Positions 37,327-46,821 of a stretch of DNA of 64,000 nt are shown here, one piece after another. The position numbers and the translations under genes are program-made. Origin of the DNA: Treponema bryantii (GTDB lineage: Bacteria > Spirochaetota > Spirochaetia > Treponematales > Treponemataceae); the NCBI RefSeq assembly GCF_900113965.1, contig NZ_FORI01000004.1:1-64000 (forward strand), read 5' to 3'. How positions within the stretch are numbered: position 1 is the stretch's first letter; every line of letters begins with the position of its first letter. The notes beneath the pieces are model-generated. The model had not been told where the DNA came from, ran no database searches, and saw nothing but the letters and a program-made list of their open reading frames with translations.

Positions 37327-39432
37327 ATGTCTGTAGAAAGAGTAACCTACAAACTTGGAGATGCCGATCTCATCTTGGAAACAGGAAAAATCGGTAAGCA
37401 GGCTAATGGTTGTGTTTACGCTCAGTGGGGCGGAGCAGCTATTATTGCAACAATTTGTGCTTCATCTTCTGTTACAGAAGGTCAGGATTTCGTTCCTGTT
37501 ACTGTAGAGTACAACGAAAAATTCTATGCTGCCGGAAAAATCCCTGGTGGCTTTGTTAAGCGCGAAGGACGCCCTAAGGATAAAGAGATTTTGGTATCTC
37601 GTCTTATCGACCGCCCTATGCGTCCACTTTTTGAGCCGTCTTTTGGTCATGAACTTCAGATTGTTCCAACTTGTGTTTCTTGCGACGGTGTTCATACTCA
37701 GGATATTCTTGCTGTTATTGCCGCTTCAGCTGCTACTTGTATTTCTGATATTCCATTCCACGGACCAGTTGCTGCTTGTCGTGTTGGATACTTGAACGGT
37801 GAATACATTATCAACCCAACTTTCGAACAGATTGAAAAGGGTGAACTTGAAATCGTTGTTGCCGGAACTAAAGACGGCTTTACAATGGTAGAAGGTGGTG
37901 CTAACGAAGTTTCTGAAGAGCTTATGCTCGGAGCTTTGGAACGCGCTCAGAAGTTCATCACTGATATGTGTCTTCTTCAGGAAGAACTTGTTAAGAAGGC
38001 TGGTAAGGAAAAGCTTCCTTTGAACCCTCTTGATGTAACTCTTGATAACGCTGAAGCTATCGAAGCTGAAGCAACTCCACTTCTTAAGGAAGCATGCTTC
38101 AAGGGTAGCAAGATTGAACGCGGTAAGGCAATTTCTCAGGTTCAGAGAGACCTCGCTGCAAAATATGCTGAACAGCTTTCTGACCCTATTCAGGCAAAGC
38201 TTTTCTGTACTTTGATGGACGACATCCAGTACAAGCTTCTCCGCAAGTCTATTCTTGACGATGGAGTTCGTGTTGACGGACGTAAGGTTGACGAAATCCG
38301 CCCAATCACTTGTGAAGTAAACGTATTGCCAACTCCACACGGAAGCGCACTTTTCACTCGTGGTGAAACTCAGTCTCTTGCTGTATGTACTCTTGGTACT
38401 GCAATGGACGAACAGTCTTATGATGATATCGATGGAGACCGCTCAGAGCACTTCATCCTTCACTATAACTTCCCACCATACTCAGTTGGTGAAACTGGTA
38501 AACTTACAACAGGTCGTCGTGAAATTGGTCACGGAAACCTGGCTCGCCGCTCACTCGCTGCTATGGTTCCAAGTCGCGAAGAGTTCCCTTACACAATCCG
38601 CGTAGTTTCAGAAATCATGGAATCTAACGGTTCATCATCACAGGCTTCTACTTGTGGTGGTACTCTTTGTATGCTCGCTGCCGGTGTTCCAATGAAGAAG
38701 ATGGTAGCAGGTATTGCTATGGGTCTTATCACAGAACCAGAGGGAGACAATCCTTATGGCCGCTATAAGATTTTGAGCGATATTCTTGGTGAAGAAGACC
38801 ACCTTGGTGATATGGACTTTAAGGTAGCCGGAACAAAAGACGGTATTACCGGATTCCAGATGGATATTAAGATTGCCGGTGTAACAACTGAAATCATGAA
38901 GAAGGCTATGGAACAGGCTCGCCAGGGTCGTCTCCACATCCTCTCAATCATGGAGAAGTGCATCGACAAGCCGGCACCTCTTGCTAAGAACGCTCCACAG
39001 ATCCTCACTATGAAGATTCCTGTAGACAAGATTGGCGCTCTCATTGGACCAGGTGGAAAGAATGTTAAAGCTCTCTGCGCTCAGTATGATGTAACAATCA
39101 ACACTGAAGACGACGGAACTGTAACAATCTACTCAAAGAATGGCTTGAATGCAGAAGCAGCAAAGAAGGCTGTTAAGGGCATTACAGAGGATCCAGAGGT
39201 TGGAACAATCTATCAGGGTACTGTAAAGCGCATTATGGACTTTGGTGCATTCGTAGAAATCCTTCCAGGAAAAGAAGGACTCTGCCACATTTCAAAGCTT
39301 TCAAAACAGCGCGTAAACAAGGTAACTGACGTTCTTACAGAAGGTCAGGTAATTCCTGTTAAGCTGCTCGAAGTAGACAAGCAGGGAAGATTGAACCTTT
39401 CTTACATTGACGCTCTTGATGAGCAGAAATAA
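37327..39432 (+). CDS. pnp: Polyribonucleotide nucleotidyltransferase (PNPase)
   Basis: PNPase (701 residues) degrades RNA 3' to 5' by phosphorolysis as a trimer. Two RNase PH-like cores (about residues 12-225 and 310-545, including the phosphate-binding region SNGSSSQASTCGGTL) are followed by a KH domain (GALIGPGGKNVKALC, about 570-585) and an S1 domain (GTIYQGTVKRIMDFGAFVEILPG). Length and motifs are normal. TAGGAG precedes the ATG. Its transcript appears to end at a palindrome copy that doubles as a terminator. Confidence 0.98.
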   Translation: MSVERVTYKLGDADLILETGKIGKQANGCVYAQWGGAAIIATICASSSVTEGQDFVPVTVEYNEKFYAAGKIPGGFVKREGRPKDKEILVSRLIDRPMRPLFEPSFGHELQIVPTCVSCDGVHTQDILAVIAASAATCISDIPFHGPVAACRVGYLNGEYIINPTFEQIEKGELEIVVAGTKDGFTMVEGGANEVSEELMLGALERAQKFITDMCLLQEELVKKAGKEKLPLNPLDVTLDNAEAIEAEATPLLKEACFKGSKIERGKAISQVQRDLAAKYAEQLSDPIQAKLFCTLMDDIQYKLLRKSILDDGVRVDGRKVDEIRPITCEVNVLPTPHGSALFTRGETQSLAVCTLGTAMDEQSYDDIDGDRSEHFILHYNFPPYSVGETGKLTTGRREIGHGNLARRSLAAMVPSREEFPYTIRVVSEIMESNGSSSQASTCGGTLCMLAAGVPMKKMVAGIAMGLITEPEGDNPYGRYKILSDILGEEDHLGDMDFKVAGTKDGITGFQMDIKIAGVTTEIMKKAMEQARQGRLHILSIMEKCIDKPAPLAKNAPQILTMKIPVDKIGALIGPGGKNVKALCAQYDVTINTEDDGTVTIYSKNGLNAEAAKKAVKGITEDPEVGTIYQGTVKRIMDFGAFVEILPGKEGLCHISKLSKQRVNKVTDVLTEGQVIPVKLLEVDKQGRLNLSYIDALDEQK

Positions 39433-39456
39433 TTATTTATTTATACAGTAAATAAG

Positions 39457-39497
39457 ATGGTGGTGGTTGAGCCTGTCGAAACTACCACCATTTTTTT
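39457..39497 (+). terminator. REP-like palindrome, copy 11, acting as pnp terminator
   Basis: The palindrome is extended to ATGGTGGTGGTTGAG ... CTACCACCAT and followed by TTTTTTT, making a fully formed rho-independent terminator out of the repeat (core 39462-39486). Confidence 0.82.
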
Positions 39498-39513
39498 ATA
39501 GGAGGAAAGATTT

Positions 39514-39933
39514 ATGGCAACAAAAACTAACAGAGGACTCGGTGCATTATTCCTGCGAATAGCACTGGCTTGTTATTTCATTATCACCGGACTTTGTATG
39601 CTAGGAGTTGGTGGTTCAATCAAGTCTAGCGAAGCAGGCGCTGCAATTTATGAAATCTTTAGTGGTGACCTTGCAAAAATCGTTGCAATTATTGTTGCAA
39701 TTGTTCTGCTTATTGGCGGTGTTTGCATTGCAATCACAATTTTCCGCGACCTTGGAAGCTGGGACAATACAGTAATGCTCATTCTTACTATCATCTGGAT
39801 TATTATTGCTGTTGTTGCAGATGTTTTCAGTCGTTCTTTCGGTGTAAACAAACTCGACGGTGATGCGATGTTCTGGATTTTGAATGTTGCAAAAGATCTC
39901 TTGATTATTGGTGGGCTTCTTTCTATTCGATAA
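39514..39933 (+). CDS. Small integral membrane protein of unknown function
   Basis: A 139-residue protein with four predicted membrane helices (about residues 10-33, 54-76, 82-105 and 118-136). It begins MATKTNRGLGALFLRIALACYF, reminiscent of DoxX-like proteins, but no conserved functional residue is recognised. It has its own AGGAGG ribosome binding site and lies between two terminators, so it is probably a single-gene unit or a read-through of pnp. Confidence 0.75.
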   Translation: MATKTNRGLGALFLRIALACYFIITGLCMLGVGGSIKSSEAGAAIYEIFSGDLAKIVAIIVAIVLLIGGVCIAITIFRDLGSWDNTVMLILTIIWIIIAVVADVFSRSFGVNKLDGDAMFWILNVAKDLLIIGGLLSIR

Positions 39934-39956
39934 AAGAAAGACAGTTAATGTTTTAA

Positions 39957-39996
39957 AAGCGGTGTCTGGCAATGTTCTGGGCACCGCTTTTTTTAT
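39957..39996 (+). terminator. Rho-independent terminator after the membrane protein gene
   Basis: Stem AAGCGGTG / CACCGCTT with a 17-base loop followed by T residues. Confidence 0.82.
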
Positions 39997-40007
39997 TTGT
40001 ATACTTC

Positions 40008-40016
40008 TGCTATAAT
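40008..40016 (+). promoter_or_regulatory. Extended -10 promoter of dut (predicted leaderless start)
   Basis: TGC TATAAT, then 6 bases, then ATG 40023; no ribosome binding site. Confidence 0.7.
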
Positions 40017-40022
40017 AGAAGA

Positions 40023-40475
40023 ATGAATACTGTGAATATTAAATGCGTAGCTTCTAAGGGGTCTACGATTCCAGAATATAAAACTAAGGGCGCGGCAGGT
40101 GCAGACCTCTGCGCCCTGCTTAATGAACCTCTCACAATTCCTGCCGGTAAGTTTGCAATGGTGCCGACAGGACTTTTCTTTGAGATTCCCGAAGGGTATG
40201 AAGTGCAGGTGCGTCCTCGCTCAGGCCTTGCGGCAAAGAACGGTGTAACTGTTTTAAATACACCGGGAACTATAGACAGCGATTACCGTGGCGAAATCAA
40301 AGTAATCCTTATAAATCTTGGTGATGCAGATTTTACGATTAATTCGGGAGACCGCATTGCTCAGATGATCATTGCACCTGTAACACAGGCAAAGTTTACA
40401 ATTACAGAAAGTCTTAGTGAGACAGAACGTGGAACCGGCGGGTTCGGCTCTACTGGAGTTTCGGCAGGCAAGTAA
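40023..40475 (+). CDS. dut: Deoxyuridine 5'-triphosphate nucleotidohydrolase (dUTPase)
   Basis: dUTPase (150 residues) cleaves dUTP to dUMP, keeping uracil out of DNA. The five trimeric dUTPase motifs are visible, including [35 protein letters not shown] (catalytic Asp), GDRIAQMII and [10 protein letters not shown]. The frame is open 17 codons upstream, but the family start and the -10 box fix translation at 40023. lptF starts at the next base after its stop, so dut is the first gene of a long operon. Confidence 0.95.
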   Translation: MNTVNIKCVASKGSTIPEYKTKGAAGADLCALLNEPLTIPAGKFAMVPTGLFFEIPEGYEVQVRPRSGLAAKNGVTVLNTPGTIDSDYRGEIKVILINLGDADFTINSGDRIAQMIIAPVTQAKFTITESLSETERGTGGFGSTGVSAGK

Positions 40476-41699
40476 ATGAATGTAAAACCCGTGATTGCAA
40501 AAATCAGACAAAGCCGCCTTGTAAAAACAATCTGGCCTTTTATCAGGAAAATTAAAGAATACAACGATCGTAGAAAAAGTGTTCTTCGAAATCATATCCT
40601 CATTAAATATCTGTTTAAGGATTTGTTTCTTTATTTTCTTGTATCCTTCTTTTTCTTCTTTATGATTTTCTTTGTAAATCAGATTCTGCTGGATGTAGAA
40701 AAACTGCTTGCTAAGTCTGCACCTTTTGTAGATGTAATGCACATTATGATTTACAGTCTTCCGTTCATCATTGCGCAGTCGGCGCCTTTTGCAACGCTTG
40801 TAGGTTTCCTTATGAGCCTTGGCGGAATGATGAGCAGTAATGAGATTTTGATTTTCAGAGCAGCCGGACTTTCTTTCTTTAAGATTTTTGTTCCTGTTGC
40901 TCTGCTTGGAATTATTATTTCCATTGGTTCGTTTTTTGTGAACGACTATCTGCTTCCACTTGGAACAATCAAATATAATCAGCTGATGCGAAAAATTGTA
41001 AACTCAACTCCGTCTATTGAGCTTGAGTCGAACAGTGTTAAGCATCTTGATTCAGCAAATATTGTTTTTGGAAATGTAGAAGGAAACACAGTTTCTGATA
41101 TTGTAATTATAGATCCAAAAGAAGGAGAAGACCGTCTTATTGTTGCTGGCGAGTCTGTTTTAATTGGTGCCAAGGAAGAGGGCGTTCTTATGCAGTTTGA
41201 TATGAATGATGCAACCGTCCTCACAATTAAATCTAATAATAGAAACAATTATGATATTCTGCGCTCGGCAAGAACTGTTATGAACGTTTTTGATTCTACG
41301 TTCCTTGGTTCTAATTCTCAGAACCCGCGCGAGATGACAACTTATGACCTTACAAAAAGACTTAATGAGATGAAGTCTGAGCATTCAGAAAATCCAAGTA
41401 CAATCCGCAAAATCAATTTATGGGGAATGGAATGGCACAAGAAATTTGCAATTCCGTTTGGTTCAATCTTTTTTGCGCTGCTTGCTTTTTCAATGGCCTT
41501 TCTGTTTGGTAAAAACAACGGACAGATGATTGGACTTTTCCTTGGTCTTGTCATCTGCGTTTTATACTGGGCCGTTCAGATTGTAGGCCAGCTGCTTGTA
41601 ACAAAAGTTGGTCTGAATGCGTTTTGGTGTATATGGACGCCAAACTTTTTGATTGGTGGTTTTGGTTTAATTTTCTTAACGAGACTTATAAAGAAGTAG
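40476..41699 (+). CDS. lptF: LptF/LptG-family permease (YjgP/YjgQ), first copy
   Basis: A 407-residue inner-membrane protein of the lipopolysaccharide-export permease family. Membrane helices flank a periplasmic beta-jellyroll (about residues 170-280): three N-terminal (about 48-70, 90-115, 128-150) and three C-terminal (about 325-345, 350-370, 380-400). In Gram-negatives LptF and LptG pair with the ATPase LptB to extract lipid from the membrane. Immediately adjacent to dut and followed by lptG after 20 bases. Which of the two copies is F or G cannot be settled by sequence alone. Confidence 0.87.
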   Translation: MNVKPVIAKIRQSRLVKTIWPFIRKIKEYNDRRKSVLRNHILIKYLFKDLFLYFLVSFFFFFMIFFVNQILLDVEKLLAKSAPFVDVMHIMIYSLPFIIAQSAPFATLVGFLMSLGGMMSSNEILIFRAAGLSFFKIFVPVALLGIIISIGSFFVNDYLLPLGTIKYNQLMRKIVNSTPSIELESNSVKHLDSANIVFGNVEGNTVSDIVIIDPKEGEDRLIVAGESVLIGAKEEGVLMQFDMNDATVLTIKSNNRNNYDILRSARTVMNVFDSTFLGSNSQNPREMTTYDLTKRLNEMKSEHSENPSTIRKINLWGMEWHKKFAIPFGSIFFALLAFSMAFLFGKNNGQMIGLFLGLVICVLYWAVQIVGQLLVTKVGLNAFWCIWTPNFLIGGFGLIFLTRLIKK

Positions 41700-41719
41700 T
41701 GGTAAAGAAGTAGGAAATT

Positions 41720-42796
41720 ATGAAACTTATAATTTATCTGTTGAAAAAAGTACTTCCTCTTTTTTTTGGCGCAATGTTCTTTTTTGCGCTTGTACTCAAT
41801 CTCGTTGACCTTTTTATGAATATTGCAAATTATCTTCAGAATAACTGCGCGGCAAAAGATATTCTTATGGTTATGGCATATTATGTTCCAAAAACTATAT
41901 GGTATGCGGTTCCGGTAGCTATTCTGTTTTCAACATCTTATGCGCTCAGCGAAATGTATGCGGCAAACGAGATTCAGGCGCTGCTTGCGTCTGGTGTTTC
42001 GCTTTTCCGTTTTACACTTCCGCTTCTCGTAATTAGTCTTGCAATGGCTTACGGACTTTTCGTGTTTGAAAATAAATTTGTTGTTCAGACTTACGAAAAG
42101 AAAACAACCATGCAGGAAACTCTTCTTCAGAAAAAGAAAAATGAAAATAACACAAATGTAATTGTACTTTCGGATAACGGAAGAATTATTTATTCTGCGG
42201 CACGTTATCTGGAAAGCCAGAAAAAGCTTCGTACCTGTTATTTTGTTTTTCGTGGAGAGGAGCGCGAACTGCTTGCAATAATTTACAGTAAGCAGGCTGT
42301 GTGGAACACTGAGCGGCAGGTTTGGGAGCTGGAGGAGCCGGTGCAGTATGAGCCGGTAGAAGATACACTCAAGGTTACAAACGTAAATTATGATTATGTT
42401 AATTCGCTTACCGAGTCGTATGAAATCTTCCGTAAAACAAACGTAGATGTTCAGTCAGTTTCGGCAGAAGAGGCAAAGCTTTATATACAGCATCTTAAAA
42501 AAGCTGGACTTCCGTATAATGAAGAGCTTTCAGAATACTATAAGAAGTTTGCGTTCCCATTTATTGTGTTTATCGTTGTGTTCCTTTCAATCGGGCTCAC
42601 AGGTAAAACACGAAAGAATGTGCTTCTTATAAGTCTTGCATCTTGTATTGGTGCATCAGTTCTGTTTTATGTTACAATGATGGTAACTATGGTTCTTGCA
42701 AAGCATGGTTATATTTCTGCTTTTGCTGGAGCCTGGTCGCCGGTTATTTTCTTTACAGTTATCAGTGTTGTGCTTCTAAGATTTGCACGCACATAA
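41720..42796 (+). CDS. lptG: LptF/LptG-family permease, second copy
   Basis: A 358-residue permease with the same layout as its neighbour: N-terminal helices (about residues 8-30, 50-72, 88-115), a periplasmic domain, and C-terminal helices (about 278-297, 303-325, 333-353). The tandem arrangement matches the lptFG pair of Gram-negative bacteria. Together with the LptD-like protein at 56804 it suggests an envelope lipid or glycolipid transport bridge. tgt follows after 9 bases. Confidence 0.87.
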   Translation: MKLIIYLLKKVLPLFFGAMFFFALVLNLVDLFMNIANYLQNNCAAKDILMVMAYYVPKTIWYAVPVAILFSTSYALSEMYAANEIQALLASGVSLFRFTLPLLVISLAMAYGLFVFENKFVVQTYEKKTTMQETLLQKKKNENNTNVIVLSDNGRIIYSAARYLESQKKLRTCYFVFRGEERELLAIIYSKQAVWNTERQVWELEEPVQYEPVEDTLKVTNVNYDYVNSLTESYEIFRKTNVDVQSVSAEEAKLYIQHLKKAGLPYNEELSEYYKKFAFPFIVFIVVFLSIGLTGKTRKNVLLISLASCIGASVLFYVTMMVTMVLAKHGYISAFAGAWSPVIFFTVISVVLLRFART

Positions 42797-42805
42797 GAGG
42801 TTAGA

Positions 42806-43945
42806 ATGAGTGAAGTTTTAAAGATTTTTGATATTAAACACAAGAATAAAGACAGCCGTGCAAGAACAGGAACAGTACATCTTCCACATGGAGATGTAAG
42901 AACTCCTGTTTTTATGCCTGTAGGAACAAACGCTACAGTAAAGGCAATGCCAAAAGATTTTCTTGAAGAAATTGATTTTGATATCATCCTTGCAAATACC
43001 TATCATCTTTTCTTAAGACCAGGTCCGGATCTGATTAAAGAAGCCGGCGGACTTCACGGATTTTCTCAGTGGAAGAAAAACTTCCTTACAGATTCCGGCG
43101 GGTTCCAGGTTTTCTCTTTGAGCAAGCTCCGCAAGATTACAGATGAGGGCGTACGCTTTCAGAGCCACATTGACGGAAGTTATCATATGTTTACTCCGGA
43201 AAATGTTGTTCAGACTCAGACAAAATTTAATTCAGATATTCAGATGCAGCTTGATGTATGTTCGGGCTGGGGTGTAGAACGCAAAGAAGCTGAACGTGCA
43301 CTTAAAATTACAAGCGACTGGCTGCTACGTGCAAAAGGCGAGTGGGAAAAACAGCGCGAGGCCGGTTATGAAGGAATGCTCTTCCCGATTGTTCAGGGAA
43401 ACTTTTTTGAAGACCTCCGACAGAAGAGTGCAGAATTTGTAAGCTCTCTTGATATGCCGGGAATTGCAATTGGTGGTCTTAGCGTAGGTGAGCCTCCTGC
43501 AGAGTTTACAAAATATTTGAACTATACAGTGCAGTATCTGCCGGAAGATAAACCAAAGTATGTAATGGGAATTGGTACTCCAGAATATATTCTTGATGCA
43601 GTACAGGCTGGAATTGATATGTTCGACTGTGTACTGCCAACAAGAAATGCGCGCAACGGCTCATACTTTACTCGCCGTGGAATGCTCAGTATTAAACAGG
43701 AAAGATGGATCCATGACTTTGGTCCGATTGATCCTGAATGTAACTGTAAAGTTTGCCGCACTTATTCCCGAAGTTATTTAAGACATCTTTTTAAAGAACA
43801 GGAAATCTTAAGCAGTATTCTTGCAAGCTATCATAATCTTTATTTCCTGAACAATATGCTCAAGGAAATAAGAGTTGCAATTGATGAAGACAGATTTGAA
43901 GAATATAGAAAAGAGTTCCTTGAAAAGTTTCATACAGGAGTCTGA
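42806..43945 (+). CDS. tgt: Queuine/preQ1 tRNA-guanine transglycosylase
   Basis: Tgt (379 residues) exchanges guanine 34 for preQ1 in GUN-anticodon tRNAs. The nucleophile region TDSGGFQVFSLSKLRKITDEGV, the substrate loop GGLSVGEPP and the second catalytic Asp in DMFDCVLPTRNARNG are present. The zinc site is CNCKVC with a following Cys/His. The product is then acted on by QueA (20818). The gene lies within the dut-lptFG operon with AGAGG before the ATG. Confidence 0.97.
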   Translation: MSEVLKIFDIKHKNKDSRARTGTVHLPHGDVRTPVFMPVGTNATVKAMPKDFLEEIDFDIILANTYHLFLRPGPDLIKEAGGLHGFSQWKKNFLTDSGGFQVFSLSKLRKITDEGVRFQSHIDGSYHMFTPENVVQTQTKFNSDIQMQLDVCSGWGVERKEAERALKITSDWLLRAKGEWEKQREAGYEGMLFPIVQGNFFEDLRQKSAEFVSSLDMPGIAIGGLSVGEPPAEFTKYLNYTVQYLPEDKPKYVMGIGTPEYILDAVQAGIDMFDCVLPTRNARNGSYFTRRGMLSIKQERWIHDFGPIDPECNCKVCRTYSRSYLRHLFKEQEILSSILASYHNLYFLNNMLKEIRVAIDEDRFEEYRKEFLEKFHTGV

Positions 43946-43948
43946 TTT

Positions 43949-45451
43949 ATGAGAAAGGTAGTTTTATTTTTATTAATTCTTGCATCAGTGAATTTCTGTT
44001 TTGCTCAGGAAGAAGATTCTGAAAAAGAAACTCAGAGTATTTCCGCATCAAAGGGCGGCATTTCTGAAGTACCTGCTTCAAAACGTCCAAAAGCAATAGA
44101 TAAGGAAAAGGCCGAGAAAGCAGCAGAAAAAGATGAAAGCGAAAAGGATTACGAAAATAAATCTAATACCATCAAGTATGGGGTTCCTTCAGAAATCTCA
44201 ACTCTCATAGATGAGCTCATTAAAAATGATGATCCTCGTTTTACAGAAGAGATCTACGATGTTTTTCAGGTAACAAAAAATACCGTAATTAAACAGAAGG
44301 TTCTCAATTATTTTAAGCAGCTTGAGGATCCGTGTCTTGAAGATTATGCAGTAGAAACTCTCAATGATCCTTATGAAGAAAAAAATGATTTAGTAAAAGC
44401 CTGCTTTCAGTATATTTCTGCAGTCAAAACTAAAGAAGCAATTCCGGCCGTGCTTGCACTCATCGAATCAGAAAATGAGTCTTATTTCAATGATGCTATT
44501 GCAACCATTGGTGAAATTGGTGGACCGGAAGAGGCAATGTTCCTTGTTGAATATCTTGAACGCGAAGACTTAAGCGATGCTCAGCGTCAGACTCTTATGC
44601 GCACCTGCGGAAAGATGCATGCTGTTCAGACCTGGGATAAGGTTGTAGAAGTTGCAGAAGATGAAGATGAAAACCTTTACGTAAGAATGTACGCAGCCGA
44701 ATCTCTTGGCCTTATGGAAAAGAAAGAATCTGTTCCGATTCTCGTAGAGCTGTTTTCAGAAAATGATCCTAACCTCAGACAGTATGTAATAAAAGGTCTG
44801 TCTCATTTCCCTGGTGTTGTTGAAGCAGAAGAAACAATTATGCAGGGAATCCGTGATGAGCACTGGCGTGTAAGACAGGAATCAATCAAAACTGCAAAAG
44901 AAATGAAGCTTAAAGATGGAGTTCCTTATCTTATTTACCGCGCAAAAAATGACAGCGAAAAAGTAATTAAAGATGAAGCTTATACAACTCTTGCTGCTCT
45001 CAATACAGATGAAGCAAATGATTTTCTTATTGCTCAGCTTCAGGAGAAAAAACTTGGAGATGCAACAAAGAAGAAAATTGTTGAAGTTCTTTTGAAGGAA
45101 GGACATGCCGGAGAAAAAGAGATTCTTGAACTTGCAGATGAGTGTCTTAAAGATGACAAGAGAAAAGACCTCCGTTATGCGATTGGAAAAGAACTTGCGA
45201 AGTATGAAAATTCGGCTTATGATGAAATATGTATAAAGTATTTGAGTTCAAAGGATTCTACAACACAGAGCCTTGGACTTGATATGTATAAAACAAACAA
45301 GTTTTCATCAGCAGTATCTGTAATGAGAACAATTTATGCAGATAAGAAAGCCAACACTAGTGTGAAAAACCGCATTAAGACAATGCTTTCAATTGAGGAC
45401 GAAGAAGAGTTTAAGAATGAAAAATCTAATGGAGATGCTGACGCCAAATAA
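43949..45451 (+). CDS. Secreted HEAT-repeat protein
   Basis: A 500-residue protein with a signal peptide (about residues 1-20, FCFA) and a charged linker, then helical HEAT/PBS-lyase-like repeats from about residue 80 on (for example YVRMYAAESLGLMEKKESVPILVELF). Such repeats are scaffolds for protein contacts. It is found 3 bases after tgt and overlaps the PP2C gene, so it belongs to the lptFG operon; an envelope scaffold role is inferred. Confidence 0.85.
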   Translation: MRKVVLFLLILASVNFCFAQEEDSEKETQSISASKGGISEVPASKRPKAIDKEKAEKAAEKDESEKDYENKSNTIKYGVPSEISTLIDELIKNDDPRFTEEIYDVFQVTKNTVIKQKVLNYFKQLEDPCLEDYAVETLNDPYEEKNDLVKACFQYISAVKTKEAIPAVLALIESENESYFNDAIATIGEIGGPEEAMFLVEYLEREDLSDAQRQTLMRTCGKMHAVQTWDKVVEVAEDEDENLYVRMYAAESLGLMEKKESVPILVELFSENDPNLRQYVIKGLSHFPGVVEAEETIMQGIRDEHWRVRQESIKTAKEMKLKDGVPYLIYRAKNDSEKVIKDEAYTTLAALNTDEANDFLIAQLQEKKLGDATKKKIVEVLLKEGHAGEKEILELADECLKDDKRKDLRYAIGKELAKYENSAYDEICIKYLSSKDSTTQSLGLDMYKTNKFSSAVSVMRTIYADKKANTSVKNRIKTMLSIEDEEEFKNEKSNGDADAK

Positions 45452-46796
45452 ACAAGGATCTGCAGAATATATTTCAAAAAATAATTATTCAATGACATGT
45501 TTTATCTGCCTTGTGATTGTCGCGCAGGGCACGATACTCGCCTTAATTTCTTTAATCGATTCAAATTACGCAGTTGTATTTTCAACATTAGCATATACAC
45601 TGTTAATGCTTGCAACCTTCATTTATACAAAAATCACAAAGAAGCTGAATTTCTTTTACGTTTCTGCTTCTATTATGGTAACCTGCCTTACTTTGTGGTT
45701 TTTATATTCCGGTGGAACAGAGGGCTTTGGAATTATCTGGATTGCCGTGGTTCCTCTTTTTACAGTTTATCTGATTCCGTATACAGAGTTTATAATTCTT
45801 AATTTCTGCGTGCTTTTGCTTCTTATGCTGGGCTTGTGGACACCTCTGTGGCAGACTGAATTTATTTATGATTTTACTCAGGTGTTCAGAACACGCTTTC
45901 CGCTTGTGTATCTTTTTGAATTAATTTTTTCTGTTTTCCTTAAGCATAGAATTATGAAAACAGAAAATGAACTTATTGAGCAGAAAGATCTTCTTTCGTC
46001 TGAAAACAAAATGGCAGCGCTGATTCAAAAATCATTTTTCAGACATGAGGTAAGTAAGTTCAAAAGATGGGATATCGCAAGTACAATTATTCCTCTCGAA
46101 GGCATTTCTGGAGATTTGTATGATTTGTATCCAGTAGTAAAAGAAGATGCGAATGGAAAGGGAAAATCTACAGATGAAATTTCTGAAATAAAAGGACTTG
46201 GAATTTTTGATTCTTCGGGGCATGGAATTACAACCGGTATTATCACTATGCTTGCAAAAAATATTTTCAAGCAGGAGTTTTATGAGGGAGATAATAAAGA
46301 GCTTCCAGAACTGATTGAAAAAATCAACACACGTTTTAATGTTGAAAAAGGCGAGGTTGATACCTTCCTTACTGGAATTTTCCTTCGTATGAAAGGAACT
46401 GATGAATATGGAAACGGGCAGATTGAATTTGTAAATGCCGGCCATCAGACTCCTGTAATCTATAGAAAACGAGATGAATCTTTTACAGTGATTAATAATT
46501 CAACACTTTCTGTTGGAGCAATCGGGCTTACGGTAATTGAGCCTTATTATGATGCAATCAATGTTACAATGGAAAAAGGTGATGAACTGATTCTTTATAC
46601 CGACGGCGTTATTAACTGCTGTGCGCCTGGCGGAAGACGGCTTGGTCAGCAGGGCTTAATCAACATACTTGCTGCAAATATTGATAAGCCTGTAGATGAC
46701 CAGTTGAATGATGTAATTTCTGATATTGCATCCTTTAAAGGTATGGAGCCTTCAAAGGATGATATGACAATTATGCTGCTGAGATATCACGGTTAG
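45417..46796 (+). CDS. Membrane PP2C-type (SpoIIE) serine phosphatase
   Basis: A 459-residue protein from this start. Its N-terminus has about six membrane helices (to about residue 180), followed by a coiled coil (KTENELIEQKDLLSSENK) and a SpoIIE phosphatase domain (SGDLYDLY; GIFDSSGHGITTGI; DDMTIMLLRY) with the metal-binding Asp residues. Such enzymes control anti-sigma-factor antagonists in many bacteria. The start lies within the end of the HEAT gene (35-base overlap); ATG 45393 or 45429 are alternatives. Confidence 0.87.
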   Translation: MKNLMEMLTPNKQGSAEYISKNNYSMTCFICLVIVAQGTILALISLIDSNYAVVFSTLAYTLLMLATFIYTKITKKLNFFYVSASIMVTCLTLWFLYSGGTEGFGIIWIAVVPLFTVYLIPYTEFIILNFCVLLLLMLGLWTPLWQTEFIYDFTQVFRTRFPLVYLFELIFSVFLKHRIMKTENELIEQKDLLSSENKMAALIQKSFFRHEVSKFKRWDIASTIIPLEGISGDLYDLYPVVKEDANGKGKSTDEISEIKGLGIFDSSGHGITTGIITMLAKNIFKQEFYEGDNKELPELIEKINTRFNVEKGEVDTFLTGIFLRMKGTDEYGNGQIEFVNAGHQTPVIYRKRDESFTVINNSTLSVGAIGLTVIEPYYDAINVTMEKGDELILYTDGVINCCAPGGRRLGQQGLINILAANIDKPVDDQLNDVISDIASFKGMEPSKDDMTIMLLRYHG

Positions 46797-46821
46797 CTTA
46801 GAGCGTGGCAAACTGCCTGCT

